DNA of 64,000 bases from Cytophagaceae bacterium (lineage in GTDB: Bacteria > Bacteroidota > Bacteroidia > Cytophagales > Spirosomataceae): NCBI GenBank assembly GCA_027486845.1, contig JAIXOL010000051.1, forward strand, positions 37,607-101,606, in the 5' to 3' direction. The notes under the pieces are model-generated. The model ran no database searches, was not told the DNA's origin, and was given only the letters and a program-made list of their open reading frames with translations. The translations under genes were made by a program, and so were the position numbers. This document shows positions 44,090-53,017 of the stretch, piece after piece (the stretch's first letter is position 1; every line of letters begins with the position of its first letter).

Positions 44090-44448
44090 TACTGCCCAGT
44101 AGCAAGCATTACAAGTGTACATGCTTCAATTGGTTCGATACCTTTTTCGGTCAGAAAATTCTCAAATGTAGGATTTTCCGTACCAGGGTTGAAAATCACT
44201 CTCCGAGGTTTTAGGTCGGCCACGTAATCAAAATATTCGCTTTGCCTTTGTGGACTCAAGTAAAGCGTAACAGTATCAATATCTTCAAATTTTACTTTTT
44301 CGGTATTTATCTCTTTACCAGCTACAACTCCTTCTTTTATACCTAAAAGTTCAATTTCGTGATTATAACTTACCAATCGGTTGGCTGCTAAATATGAATA
44401 TCTACTTGAATCGGTTGAAGTACCGATAATTAATGTTTTCTTTGCCAT
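44086..44448 (-). CDS. CoA-binding domain protein
   Basis: 120 residues; a stand-alone CoA_binding_2 Rossmann domain, normally found as the first domain of succinyl-CoA synthetase-like proteins. Motifs: LIIGTSTDSSRYSYLAANRLVSYNHEIELLGIKEG, IDTVTLYLSPQRQSEYFDYVADLKPRRVIFNPGTENPTFENF and IEPIEACTLVMLATGQY. The NPG-x-E and C-T-L-V-M-L ends are characteristic. Likely binds CoA or acyl-CoA as a regulator or thiol protector; not proven. Its 3' end shares 4 bases with the convergent PKD-like gene. Confidence 0.9.
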   Translation of the reverse strand: MAKKTLIIGTSTDSSRYSYLAANRLVSYNHEIELLGIKEGVVAGKEINTEKVKFEDIDTVTLYLSPQRQSEYFDYVADLKPRRVIFNPGTENPTFENFLTEKGIEPIEACTLVMLATGQY

Positions 44449-44494
44449 TCTGAGGAAGTTTCTGCTTTAAAAATCTTATTTTCTGAAAATTAGT

Positions 44495-45373
44495 TCAACC
44501 CAACAGCGAATGCCATAAATAGAAAGTAGCATATCCTCGCCAACCCTTCCATTTTTCAGACATTTGGTTCAATTCACTAATCGTTGGCTTTGCTATTAAG
44601 CCATATTGTGTTTTTACGGCATTGTGCAAACCGACATCTTCTACAGGAAAAGCATCATAATTTTTTAGACTTTTCATCATTGAATAATTAGCCGTCCAGT
44701 TGCCAACGCCTTTTATCTTGACCAATTTTTCTTTCACTTCTTCAAAAGTTAACTTTTTTAAAGTTTCTTGCGATAAATTTCCTTCGGCAAATTCACGTGA
44801 TACATTTAATATATACTGTGCTTTGCTTTTACTAAACTGAAGATGCTGAAAATCTTCAAGATTCAAACTTGCCAATCTTTCGGGAGTTGGTAAGGCATAA
44901 AAGGCTTCATTATTATTAAAATGTTTCTGACCAAAATTCTGAACTAGCTTTTCCTTAAGTGAATATGCAAAATTTAGATTAATCTGCTGACCAATAATCG
45001 ACCAAACCAAAGATTCAAATAAATCTGGCATTCCAATCATGCGGAGTCCATAAAATTTTTGGCAAAGCAAAGCCAAAACTTTGTCATTTTGAGCAGTTTC
45101 ATAAAAAAGATGAAGATTTGCCTTCAAATCAAACCAATCAGAAACATAATTTTTGACAATCTCAATAATTTTTTGATCCTGATTTTCTGAATGGATTGAT
45201 ATTTGCAAGTGAGAATCGTAGGATATAGAGAATAAAATGAGCGAATATTCAAATGAAATAACTTTAAAAATCTCTTTATTCTTGATAGTATGCAGGCATT
45301 CTTTTTCATTCCGAGAAAGAAATCGAAGAATTTGTTCAAAGTTAAACGCTGTTGGGGTAGATAATTCAATCAT
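44495..45373 (-). CDS. alkA: DNA-3-methyladenine glycosylase II (AlkA/HhH-GPD)
   Basis: 292 residues. The HhH motif is LVKIKGVGNWTANYSMM, with the catalytic Asp in the following segment (AFPVEDVGLHNAVKTQYG). N-terminal ~100 residues form the AlkA N domain (an extra fold absent from shorter MutY/Nth-type enzymes), and FESLVWSIIGQQINLNFAYSLKEKLVQNFG is the typical start of the HhH-GPD core. Removes alkylated purines from DNA. The 3' end is 46 bases from the CoA-binding gene start on the same strand, so the two may be co-transcribed. Confidence 0.9.
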   Translation of the reverse strand: MIELSTPTAFNFEQILRFLSRNEKECLHTIKNKEIFKVISFEYSLILFSISYDSHLQISIHSENQDQKIIEIVKNYVSDWFDLKANLHLFYETAQNDKVLALLCQKFYGLRMIGMPDLFESLVWSIIGQQINLNFAYSLKEKLVQNFGQKHFNNNEAFYALPTPERLASLNLEDFQHLQFSKSKAQYILNVSREFAEGNLSQETLKKLTFEEVKEKLVKIKGVGNWTANYSMMKSLKNYDAFPVEDVGLHNAVKTQYGLIAKPTISELNQMSEKWKGWRGYATFYLWHSLLG

Positions 45374-45496
45374 TTGAAAGAAGAAATGAGGTCAGAATGC
45401 AATCTAAGCGAAATAATTTTTAAAAAGAATCCGAACTTTGCTAAAATGTTTAAATTCGTTTTTTTTATCACAAAAACAGAAGTTTATACCTTTATA

Positions 45497-45528
45497 TTTG
45501 CAACAAAAGCGGTTATACTTTACCTTTG
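45497..45528 (+). promoter_or_regulatory. Distal promoter candidate
   Basis: TTTG (45497-45500), a 20-base spacer and TACCTTTG (45521-45528). It points toward actA, 280 bases away. It could drive a long actA leader or a short separate transcript. Confidence 0.42.
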
Positions 45529-45741
45529 TGGTGTTATTAAGTAAAAAGTTTTTTTCAGTACCATACAAAATATATACATTCCATATAATTAAAATTCTTG
45601 CTAAAATACCATTCTATAGTCATCTGTATACGTTGATTTTGGGGTGGTATTTTGTTGTAAAATGCTGATAATCAAACAATTATGTGTCTATTTAAAATAA
45701 TTCTAAATTACTATAAGCTATAAAAAAAATAACAAAAGCTA

Positions 45742-45772
45742 TTTGATAGAAAACAATAGTAGCGTAGTTTTG
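45742..45772 (+). promoter_or_regulatory. Promoter of the act-cox respiratory operon
   Basis: TTTG (45742-45745), exactly 19 bases, then TAGTTTTG (45765-45772): an exact Bacteroidota consensus. Expected transcription start is near 45779, giving a ~32-base leader before the actA ATG at 45811. Confidence 0.78.
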
Positions 45773-45810
45773 CAGTCTGAAAAAGTAGGAATACTACATT
45801 ATATATAAAT

Positions 45811-47055
45811 ATGATTCGTAAATTTTATAAGTCAATTTTAGCTCTTGCTGTTGCTGTAAGCATTTCCGTTGGTTATGTAGCGGCACAAGATAGTACTTCT
45901 ACTGCATCCGCTGCACCTGCTGGTGGTGGCGATGTAGCTAAAGGAGAAGGGTTGTTCAAGAATAACTGTGCACAATGCCATGCCGTTACGGCAGAGGTTG
46001 TTGTTGGGCCGGGTTTGGTAGGAATCGAAGAGCGTAGAGACTATGCTTGGTTGAAGAAATGGATAAACAATCCAATGGGCGTAATAGCCAGCGGCGATAA
46101 ATATGCCAATGAGCTTTACGAAAAGTACAATAAAACTCAAATGACCGCTTTCGCTGCATTTGGCGACGATGAAGTAAAAGCAATTTTAGCTTATGTTAAA
46201 AGTGCGAATGTTGTTCCAACAGTAGCAACTCCCCCACCAGGAACTCCTATACAAGATAATACTAATACAGGTGGTGGTAAATTTATCAATGTTATCTTGG
46301 TAGCATTGTTAATTATCATGGGTCTTGTTTTGGTAGCTTTACTTGGTATCTTACAATTATTAAATAAATTGTCAGGTGCAGATGCTGGTTCATCAGAAGC
46401 TTCTCTTTCATTCGGAGAAAAACTTCAAGCAAGCTTCAAAAACATTGCGGCAAACAAAACTGTTCGTTCGGCTATTGTTTGGGCATTTATCTTACTTGCA
46501 ACAAAAGCTACTTTCGATGGTATGTATGGAATTGGTGTTCACCAAGGATATGCTCCAAAACAACCAATTGCATTTTCTCATAAATTGCACGCTGGCGAAA
46601 TGAAAATCAACTGTGCATACTGTCACACAGGTGTGTATAAAGGAAAACAATCAGGTATTCCTTCGGCCAATATCTGTATGAACTGTCATAACGCTATCAA
46701 ACGTGAATCGCCAGAAATACAAAAGATTTACACTGCAATCGAAACTAATAAGCCAATTGAGTGGGTACGTGTTCATAACTTGCCTGACTTAGCTTATTTT
46801 AACCACGCACAACACACAAACGTTGGTGGTTTAGAGTGTAAAAATTGTCACGGAGAAATTGAGAAGATGGAGGTAGTACAACAACGCTCAAGCCTTACAA
46901 TGGGCTGGTGTATTGATTGTCACCGTAAATCAGAAGTGAATGGTAAAGACAACGGCTATTACGCTAAATTGATGGAAGCTCATAGTGCAGTAAGCAAGGG
47001 AGCAATGAAAGTACAGGATAACGGTGGATTAGAATGTGCGAAATGCCATTATTAA
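45811..47055 (+). CDS. actA: Alternative Complex III subunit A (multiheme cytochrome c, fused monoheme domain)
   Basis: 414 residues with a signal peptide (ILALAVAVSISVGYVAAQ). Six CxxCH heme sites are visible. One (Cys53, CAQCH) lies in an N-terminal monoheme cytochrome c domain (residues ~35-125). Five lie in the C-terminal NrfB/cytochrome c7-like domain: CAYCH (268), CMNCH, CKNCH (343), CIDCH (367) and CAKCH at the end. Two TM helices (~155-178 and ~220-240) link the halves. The canonical ActA has five hemes, so the N-terminal monoheme part is an additional fused domain, seen in several Bacteroidota. Passes electrons from the quinol-oxidising core to the oxidase. First gene of the act operon, with a consensus promoter. 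Confidence 0.93.
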   Translation: MIRKFYKSILALAVAVSISVGYVAAQDSTSTASAAPAGGGDVAKGEGLFKNNCAQCHAVTAEVVVGPGLVGIEERRDYAWLKKWINNPMGVIASGDKYANELYEKYNKTQMTAFAAFGDDEVKAILAYVKSANVVPTVATPPPGTPIQDNTNTGGGKFINVILVALLIIMGLVLVALLGILQLLNKLSGADAGSSEASLSFGEKLQASFKNIAANKTVRSAIVWAFILLATKATFDGMYGIGVHQGYAPKQPIAFSHKLHAGEMKINCAYCHTGVYKGKQSGIPSANICMNCHNAIKRESPEIQKIYTAIETNKPIEWVRVHNLPDLAYFNHAQHTNVGGLECKNCHGEIEKMEVVQQRSSLTMGWCIDCHRKSEVNGKDNGYYAKLMEAHSAVSKGAMKVQDNGGLECAKCHY

Positions 47056-47126
47056 TACCTCAGTTTAATAAAAAGAAATTAAGTTTTTACAGAAAAAAAT
47101 AAAGTCCCTTCGGGATTTAGAGTTAT

Positions 47127-50100
47127 ATGGAAAACACTAATAAAAAGTATTGGAAAGGGGTTGAGGAGTTGAAAAACGACATTGGGTTTGTACAAAATGC
47201 CAATCGTGAATTTAATTTAGATGATATCGAAACTGTCGAGCCAACTCATCGCCGTGACTTCTTGAAAGTGTTAGGCTTTAGTGTGGCGGCAGTATCATTG
47301 GCTGCGTGCGATGCTCCGGTTCGTAAGGCTATCCCTTACTTAAATAAACCAGAAAGTGTAGAGCCAGGCATTCCAAACTGGTATGCATCTACTTACTCAG
47401 AAGGTGGTGATTATTGCAGTATCTTAGTAAAAACACGTGAAGGTCGTCCTGTTAAGATTGAAGGAAACAAACTTTCATCTATTACAAAAGGTGCGGTAAA
47501 CGCAAGAGTGCACGCTTCAGTATTGAGCTTGTATGACAACGAAAAATTGAAAGCACCTAAAAAAGGTAGCTCAGATATAAAATGGGAAGAATTAGATAAG
47601 GAAGTCATCACAGCACTCGCTAAAGGTGGAAACATCCGTATTGTAACAAACTCAATTCTTTCTCCAACAACAAAGAAGGTAGTTGCTGATTTTGCTGCAA
47701 AATACCCTTCAACAAAGCACGTTACGTATGATGCAAATTCATCTTACGCTATTGTGCAAGCAAATGCTGAATCTTTTGGTCAAGCAGTTATTCCTTCTTA
47801 CGATTTTAGCAAAGCAAGCGTAATTGTTGGTATCAATGCCGATTTCTTAGGAACTTGGATAGCTCCAAACACATTTGCTGGTCAATGGGCTGTTACTCGT
47901 AAATTGAGAAGCGGCAAGAATGGCAAAAACACAATGTCTCGTCATTACCAATTTGAAACTGGTTTGACAATCACAGGTGCATCTGCCGATTATAGAGGAA
48001 TGATTAAGCCTTCACAAGAAGGTGCTGTTGCATTAGCATTATACAATAAAATAGCTGCCGCTTTAGGTGGAAAAACTACTGGCGGTGGTGCTGTTGAAAC
48101 ACAAAATTTAGATAAGTGTGCAAAAGACCTTATCGCTGCCAAAGGTACTGCTTTAGTAGTATCGGGCTCGAATAATCCATCAGTACAAACTATTATTAAT
48201 GCTATAAATAGCCTACTCGGAAGCTACGGTACAACAATTGATTTAAGCACTCCAGTAAATTACCGTCAAGGTAATGATTCTGAAATGACTTCATTCATCA
48301 ACGAAGTAAAAGGAGGACAAGTTAGCACAGCAATTTTCTTATCAAACCCAGTTTATGATCACGCAAGAGGTGCTGAATTAGGTGAAGCATTATCGAAAGT
48401 TGCTACTACAATATCATTTGCTGACCGTGTAGACGAAACAGCTTCAAAATGTAAATATATCGCTCCAGCACCTCATTACTTAGAGTCTTGGAATGACGCA
48501 GAACCTAAAAAAGGTTTCTACTCACTTACACAGCCGACAATCTCATTAATTTTTGATACTCGTCAACCACAATCGAGTTTATTGACTTGGGCAGGTTTGA
48601 ATGCAGACTATCAAGCATATTTGAAATCAAACTGGAATAACACTATCTTAAATGGAAAGTCTTGGGTACAAGCATTACACGATGGTGTTTACGAGCCAAC
48701 AGCTGAAGTAATCGTATCGGGTGCAGTTTTTGCAGGAAACGTTGATGTAGCTGCAGCTTCAATTGCTCAAGTTAAAGGTGCAGGTATAGAAGTTTCTATT
48801 TATGAATCAGTAGCCATCGGAACAGGTTTACAGGCAAACAACCCTTGGTTGCAAGAATTGCCAGACCCAATTTCTAAGGTTACTTGGGAAAATGTAGTTG
48901 CGGTTTCACAAAAAACTGCTACGGAATTAGGTATCGCACAAGGAGATATTGTCAATTTGACAGTAGGCGGTAAAAAAGTAGTAGGTACGAGTACAGATTT
49001 GGAAGGTGGAATTCCGGTTTTAATTCAACCAGGTCAAGCAAACGGTACAATTTCAATAGCATTAGGTTATGGTCGTACTGCCGCAGGAAAATCAGGAAAT
49101 ACGGGAGCAAATGCTTATCCTTTGGTTGCAAACGGGCAATATTGGGCAAGCGATGCAAAAATCGAAAAAATAAAAGACGGATATACATTAGCACAAACAC
49201 AAACTCACAGTACCGTAATGGGTCGTACAGCAGTTGTACAAGAGTCTGTTTTAGGCGAATACGTAAAAGATGTTAAAGCTGGACGTTTCGAACCAAAAAT
49301 TGAAACTTCGGAAGGTGAGAAAAAACCATATCAAATTACACTTTGGAATGGTCACGAAAAGAAAAATCATAGCTGGGGAATGGTTATCGACTTGAATAGC
49401 TGTACGGGTTGTGGTTCTTGTTTGGTAAGTTGCCAAGCAGAAAACAACGTGTCAGTAGTTGGTAAAGCTGAGGTTGCACGTGCAAGAGAGATGCACTGGA
49501 TTCGTATTGACCGCTATTATAGCTCAGAAATGAGTCATGATGAGGCTCTCGCAGAAAAAGGTATCATTGGTGGTTACAGAGAATTAGAAATTGCTGCTGA
49601 AAATCCAGAGGTTGTATTCCAACCAATGATGTGTCAGCACTGTTCAAACGCACCTTGTGAAACTGTTTGTCCAGTATTGGCAACTACTCACAGTTCAGAA
49701 GGTTTAAATCAAATGACATATAACCGTTGTATTGGTACTCGTTATTGTGCCAACAACTGTCCATATAAAGTACGTCGTTTCAATTGGTTCAAATATTTTG
49801 AAAACGATAACTTTGATTTCCACATGAATAATGACTTAGGTCGTATGGTGTTAAATCCAGACGTAACTGTCCGTTCACGTGGTGTTATTGAGAAGTGCTC
49901 AATGTGTGTGCAGCGTATCCAAGCGGGCAAATTGACAGCTAAAAAGGAGCGTCGTCGTCCAGTTGATGGGGAAATTCAAACAGCTTGCTCACAATCATGT
50001 CCAACAAATGCTATCACATTTGGCGATATGCTTGATAATGAATCAGAAGTGTCGAAAATGTTAGCTGTTGAGAAAGAAGGTCGTGCTTTCCACGTATTGG

Positions 50101-50207
50101 AAGAGATCAACGTTCAACCACAGTTGAATTACTTGACTAAAATCCGTAACAAGGATGGCGTTGCAAAAGCAACTCATGCTGAAAAGAAAGAAGCACATCA
50201 TTCATAA
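47127..50207 (+). CDS. actB: Alternative Complex III subunit B (molybdopterin-like and ferredoxin fusion)
   Basis: 1026 residues. It opens with a twin-arginine motif (HRRDFLKVLGFSVAAVSLAACDAP, Arg42-43) with a lipobox-like Cys61, so it is Tat-exported and probably lipid-anchored, as in known ACIII. Residues ~100-720 are the molybdopterin oxidoreductase-like B1 part, without an obvious Mo ligand. From 759 comes the iron-sulfur B2 part: CTGCGSCLVSC, then CQHCSNAPCETVCP (836), CIGTRYCANNCP, CSMC and CSQSCP. This pattern fits the three [4Fe-4S] plus one [3Fe-4S] clusters of ACIII. It relays electrons from quinol to cytochrome c. Ends 64 bases before actC. Confidence 0.94.
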   Translation: MENTNKKYWKGVEELKNDIGFVQNANREFNLDDIETVEPTHRRDFLKVLGFSVAAVSLAACDAPVRKAIPYLNKPESVEPGIPNWYASTYSEGGDYCSILVKTREGRPVKIEGNKLSSITKGAVNARVHASVLSLYDNEKLKAPKKGSSDIKWEELDKEVITALAKGGNIRIVTNSILSPTTKKVVADFAAKYPSTKHVTYDANSSYAIVQANAESFGQAVIPSYDFSKASVIVGINADFLGTWIAPNTFAGQWAVTRKLRSGKNGKNTMSRHYQFETGLTITGASADYRGMIKPSQEGAVALALYNKIAAALGGKTTGGGAVETQNLDKCAKDLIAAKGTALVVSGSNNPSVQTIINAINSLLGSYGTTIDLSTPVNYRQGNDSEMTSFINEVKGGQVSTAIFLSNPVYDHARGAELGEALSKVATTISFADRVDETASKCKYIAPAPHYLESWNDAEPKKGFYSLTQPTISLIFDTRQPQSSLLTWAGLNADYQAYLKSNWNNTILNGKSWVQALHDGVYEPTAEVIVSGAVFAGNVDVAAASIAQVKGAGIEVSIYESVAIGTGLQANNPWLQELPDPISKVTWENVVAVSQKTATELGIAQGDIVNLTVGGKKVVGTSTDLEGGIPVLIQPGQANGTISIALGYGRTAAGKSGNTGANAYPLVANGQYWASDAKIEKIKDGYTLAQTQTHSTVMGRTAVVQESVLGEYVKDVKAGRFEPKIETSEGEKKPYQITLWNGHEKKNHSWGMVIDLNSCTGCGSCLVSCQAENNVSVVGKAEVARAREMHWIRIDRYYSSEMSHDEALAEKGIIGGYRELEIAAENPEVVFQPMMCQHCSNAPCETVCPVLATTHSSEGLNQMTYNRCIGTRYCANNCPYKVRRFNWFKYFENDNFDFHMNNDLGRMVLNPDVTVRSRGVIEKCSMCVQRIQAGKLTAKKERRRPVDGEIQTACSQSCPTNAITFGDMLDNESEVSKMLAVEKEGRAFHVLEEINVQPQLNYLTKIRNKDGVAKATHAEKKEAHHS

Positions 50208-50271
50208 TTTGAAAGGTTGCTTTGAAGTTTAAATAGAAAATTAAAAATAAATATCTCAAAAAAATAAAACT

Positions 50272-51651
50272 ATGCACGTAGTTTCACCAATAAGAGAAAC
50301 TTTGGTACTAAATGGTAAAACTTACCACGACGTAACTGAAGATATTTGTAAGCAGGTTGAGGGAAAACCAACCAAGGAATGGAAAATTGTTTTCGGAATA
50401 TCAGTATTAGTACTCCTTTATGGTGCTGCTTGGGTATTTTGGACATGGTGGGAAGGTCTTGGAGTATGGGGACTTAACAAAACAGTAGGTTGGGCGTGGG
50501 ATATCACAAACTTCGTATGGTGGGTAGGTATTGGTCACGCTGGTACACTTATCTCTGCAGTATTATTATTATTCCGTCAGAAATGGAGAACATCAATTAA
50601 CAGAGCTGCGGAAGCGATGACAATCTTTGCCGTAATTTGTGCGGCGTCATTTATTGTAATGCACATGGGTCGTCCTTGGTTAGCGTATTTTGCTCTTCCA
50701 TTGCCAAATACCTTTGGTTCTTTATGGGTAAACTTCAATTCTCCATTGGTTTGGGACGTTTTTGCAATCTCGACATATTTCTCAGTTTCATGTTTGTTCT
50801 GGTACATCGGTTTAATTCCTGATTTAGCAACAATCCGTGACCGTGCAACAGGAACTCGTAAGAAAGTTTATGGTGCATTAGCAATTGGTTGGACTGGCGG
50901 AGCAAGAGCTTGGGCAAGATACGAAGACGTTTCTTTGATTTTGGCTGGTTTATCAACGCCACTTGTACTTTCTGTACACACAATTGTATCATTTGACTTT
51001 GCAACGTCTGTTATCCCAGGATGGCACACAACAATTTTTCCTCCGTACTTCGTTGCGGGTGCAATCTTCTCTGGTTTTGCAATGGTTCAAAATTTGATGC
51101 TGGTTACAAGAGTCGTATATAAATTAGAAGATTATGTAACACTTGAGCACATCTCTTTGATGAATAAAATCATCACTTTGACTGGTTCAGTTGTAGGTAT
51201 CGCTTATATAACTGAATTTTTTATTGCAGCTTATTCTGGCGTAGAATATGAGCAATATGCTTTCATTAATCGTGCAACTGGCCCGCTTTGGTGGTCATAT
51301 TGGGCGATGATGACTTGTAATGTACTTTCTCCACAATTATTTTGGTTCAAAAAAGTGCGTGAAAATATACTTGTTTCATTTGTAATGGCTGTTGTGGTAA
51401 ATATTGGTATGTGGTTTGAACGTTTTGTAATTATCGTAACATCATTACACCGTGATTACTTACCATCAAGTTGGACATATTTTACTCCTCGTATGGGTGA
51501 TATTTCTGATTATATTTTCTCTTTTGGATTTTTCTTTACAGCGTTTTTCTTGTTTTCTAAATTTTTGCCTGTTATTAATATGGCTGAGGTAAAATCTGTA
51601 TTGAAATCTTCATCTGAAAAATACCCGGAGAAAAAGAAAGTGACAGCGTAA
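50272..51651 (+). CDS. actC: Alternative Complex III subunit C (NrfD/PsrC-family quinol-binding membrane subunit)
   Basis: 459 residues with about ten TM helices, the NrfD/PsrC family fold. Diagnostic segments: WGLNKTVGWAWDITNFVWWVGIGHAGTLISAVLLLFRQKWRTSINRAAEAMTIFAV, GRPWLAYFALPLPNTFGSLWVNFNSPLVWDVFAISTYF, and FATSVIPGWHTTIFPPYFVAGAIFSGFAMV. It should provide the quinol site and couple it to proton movement. Homologous to ActF, with which it pairs across the complex. Sits between actB and actD. Confidence 0.94.
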   Translation: MHVVSPIRETLVLNGKTYHDVTEDICKQVEGKPTKEWKIVFGISVLVLLYGAAWVFWTWWEGLGVWGLNKTVGWAWDITNFVWWVGIGHAGTLISAVLLLFRQKWRTSINRAAEAMTIFAVICAASFIVMHMGRPWLAYFALPLPNTFGSLWVNFNSPLVWDVFAISTYFSVSCLFWYIGLIPDLATIRDRATGTRKKVYGALAIGWTGGARAWARYEDVSLILAGLSTPLVLSVHTIVSFDFATSVIPGWHTTIFPPYFVAGAIFSGFAMVQNLMLVTRVVYKLEDYVTLEHISLMNKIITLTGSVVGIAYITEFFIAAYSGVEYEQYAFINRATGPLWWSYWAMMTCNVLSPQLFWFKKVRENILVSFVMAVVVNIGMWFERFVIIVTSLHRDYLPSSWTYFTPRMGDISDYIFSFGFFFTAFFLFSKFLPVINMAEVKSVLKSSSEKYPEKKKVTA

Positions 51652-51738
51652 TTAAAAATTTTACCATTATATAAGTAGTTGATTATAAATAATTTAGATT
51701 TATTTATTATTCAACGTTCAACATTTATCATTACTTAA

Positions 51739-52260
51739 ATGGCAGATAGCAAATATTTAGTAGGAGTTTTTGACGATGGCGATGAATTATTACACGCAGT
51801 TGAAGACATAAGACACCAAGGTGTTAAAATTCATGAAGCATACACGCCTTTCGCTATTCATGGACTTGATAAAGCTTTAGGTTACAGCTTTCCAAGAATG
51901 GGAGTTGCCGCTTTCTTGTTCGGTATCACAGGTACATGTTGTGCATTGTTACTTACATTCTGGACAATGGGTGTTGATTGGCCAATTAATGTTGGTGGAA
52001 AAAACTTTTTTCCTTTCCCGACAAATATTCCGATTGTATTTGAGCTTACTGTCCTTTTAGCGGCATTTGGTATGTCTTTTACATTCTTTTTCATGGAAGA
52101 TTTAGGACCAACATCTAAGCCAATTATATTTGATGTAAGAAGTACAGATGATAAATTTGTTCTTGCGATTAACCTCGCAAAAAATAAGTTATCAGAAAAC
52201 GAAATTTCAAAATTATTGAAAGAATCGGGTGCTTCAGAGGTAAATGTGAAAGAAGTATAA
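51739..52260 (+). CDS. actD: Alternative Complex III subunit D (DUF3341)
   Basis: 173 residues: a soluble N-terminal ferredoxin-like domain (YLVGVFDDGDELLHAVEDIRHQGVKIHEAYTPFAIHGLDKALG), two TM helices in the middle (~55-75 and ~100-120), and a short C-terminal domain. The family, DUF3341, occurs only as a structural subunit of ACIII. It contacts actF and may be involved in proton access. The gene follows actC after 87 bases. Confidence 0.92.
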   Translation: MADSKYLVGVFDDGDELLHAVEDIRHQGVKIHEAYTPFAIHGLDKALGYSFPRMGVAAFLFGITGTCCALLLTFWTMGVDWPINVGGKNFFPFPTNIPIVFELTVLLAAFGMSFTFFFMEDLGPTSKPIIFDVRSTDDKFVLAINLAKNKLSENEISKLLKESGASEVNVKEV

Positions 52261-52293
52261 TATTGACTGATTATCAATTCAAAGAATTCAAAG

Positions 52294-52908
52294 ATGAAGG
52301 TTTCATTAAAAAATATTACGCTCGCATTATCAATTGCAACTTTTTCAACTGCTGCATTGACTTCTTGTAGTGATAATAATAGTACTGGTTGGGAATTTGC
52401 TCCTAATATGTACAACTCTCGTGCATACGAACCGCTGACACAGTGGCGTAAAAACACCATTAACCTTGATGGGAAAGATATGCGTTCACCAGTTGATGGT
52501 ACAATTTCTCGTGCTAACTATCAAACGACTTTCTTGCAAGATGATAGTACAGTCGTGAATGATTTGATGGTATATAACTTACCGAAAGATAGTATTGCAG
52601 TGGCTGAGGTGATGTTAAAGAATCCTATTCCATGGTCGGATAAGGCTGAAGAAGAAGGAAAAGTGCTTTATGAAAGAAACTGTGTACATTGTCACGGTGA
52701 AAAAGGTGCGGGTGATGGTGCAGTAGGTAAAGTATATAAAGGGGTTCCTAACTATGCGTCTGATGCTTATAAAAATATGAACGATGGTCATATTTTCCAC
52801 GTAATTACTTATGGAAAGGGTCGTATGTGGTCTCATGCATCTCAAGTAAACCCAGAGGAACGATGGAAAATAGTTCATTACGTACACAGATTGCAATTAG
52901 GTAACTAA
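52294..52908 (+). CDS. actE: Alternative Complex III subunit E (monoheme cytochrome c lipoprotein)
   Basis: 204 residues with a lipoprotein signal (LALSIATFSTAALTSCSDN, lipobox LTSC). The class I cytochrome c domain contains one CxxCH (ERNCVHCHGEKGAGDGAVG) and a Met-containing distal region (GRMWSHASQV). The N-terminal ~70 residues (SRAYEPLTQWRKNTINLDGKDMRSPVDGTISR) are the ActE family extension. Receives electrons from ActA/B on the periplasmic face and hands them to the oxidase. Genes d and e are 33 bases apart. Confidence 0.92.
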   Translation: MKVSLKNITLALSIATFSTAALTSCSDNNSTGWEFAPNMYNSRAYEPLTQWRKNTINLDGKDMRSPVDGTISRANYQTTFLQDDSTVVNDLMVYNLPKDSIAVAEVMLKNPIPWSDKAEEEGKVLYERNCVHCHGEKGAGDGAVGKVYKGVPNYASDAYKNMNDGHIFHVITYGKGRMWSHASQVNPEERWKIVHYVHRLQLGN

Positions 52909-52983
52909 TATTATAAATGCTATCCGTCATACAATTGTGGAAACCCTTTGCGGGGCTAAGTATAAAGATATTTATTTATTAAC

Positions 52984-53002
52984 ACCCTTTATGTAAAAGG
53001 GT
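52984..53002. other. Small hairpin between actE and actF
   Basis: ACCCTTT-ATGTA-AAAGGGT lies in the 109-base gap between actE and actF, followed by an AT-rich stretch. Not a strong terminator; may be an RNA-processing or attenuation site. Confidence 0.4.
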
Positions 53003-53017
53003 TCAAATTTAAAGAAA

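Larger units (their letters stand above)
45374..45810. other. Regulatory intergenic region, 437 bp, upstream of the respiratory operon
   Basis: Contains two plus-strand promoter candidates (45497-45528 and 45742-45772) and no credible gene. A 76-codon open frame at 45438-45668 has no homology-like features and is rich in Phe/Leu/Lys as expected from AT-rich DNA. The distance from the first promoter to actA (about 280 bases) leaves room for a long leader or a small RNA. Confidence 0.55.

Noticed and set aside
45438..45668. 76-codon frame upstream of actA
   Set aside because: Aromatic/Lys-rich translation of AT-rich DNA, overlapping the distal promoter region; no family features.
51882..52460. 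192-codon frame antisense to actD/actE
   Set aside because: Shadow of two well-supported genes; no signal, motif or conserved pattern.
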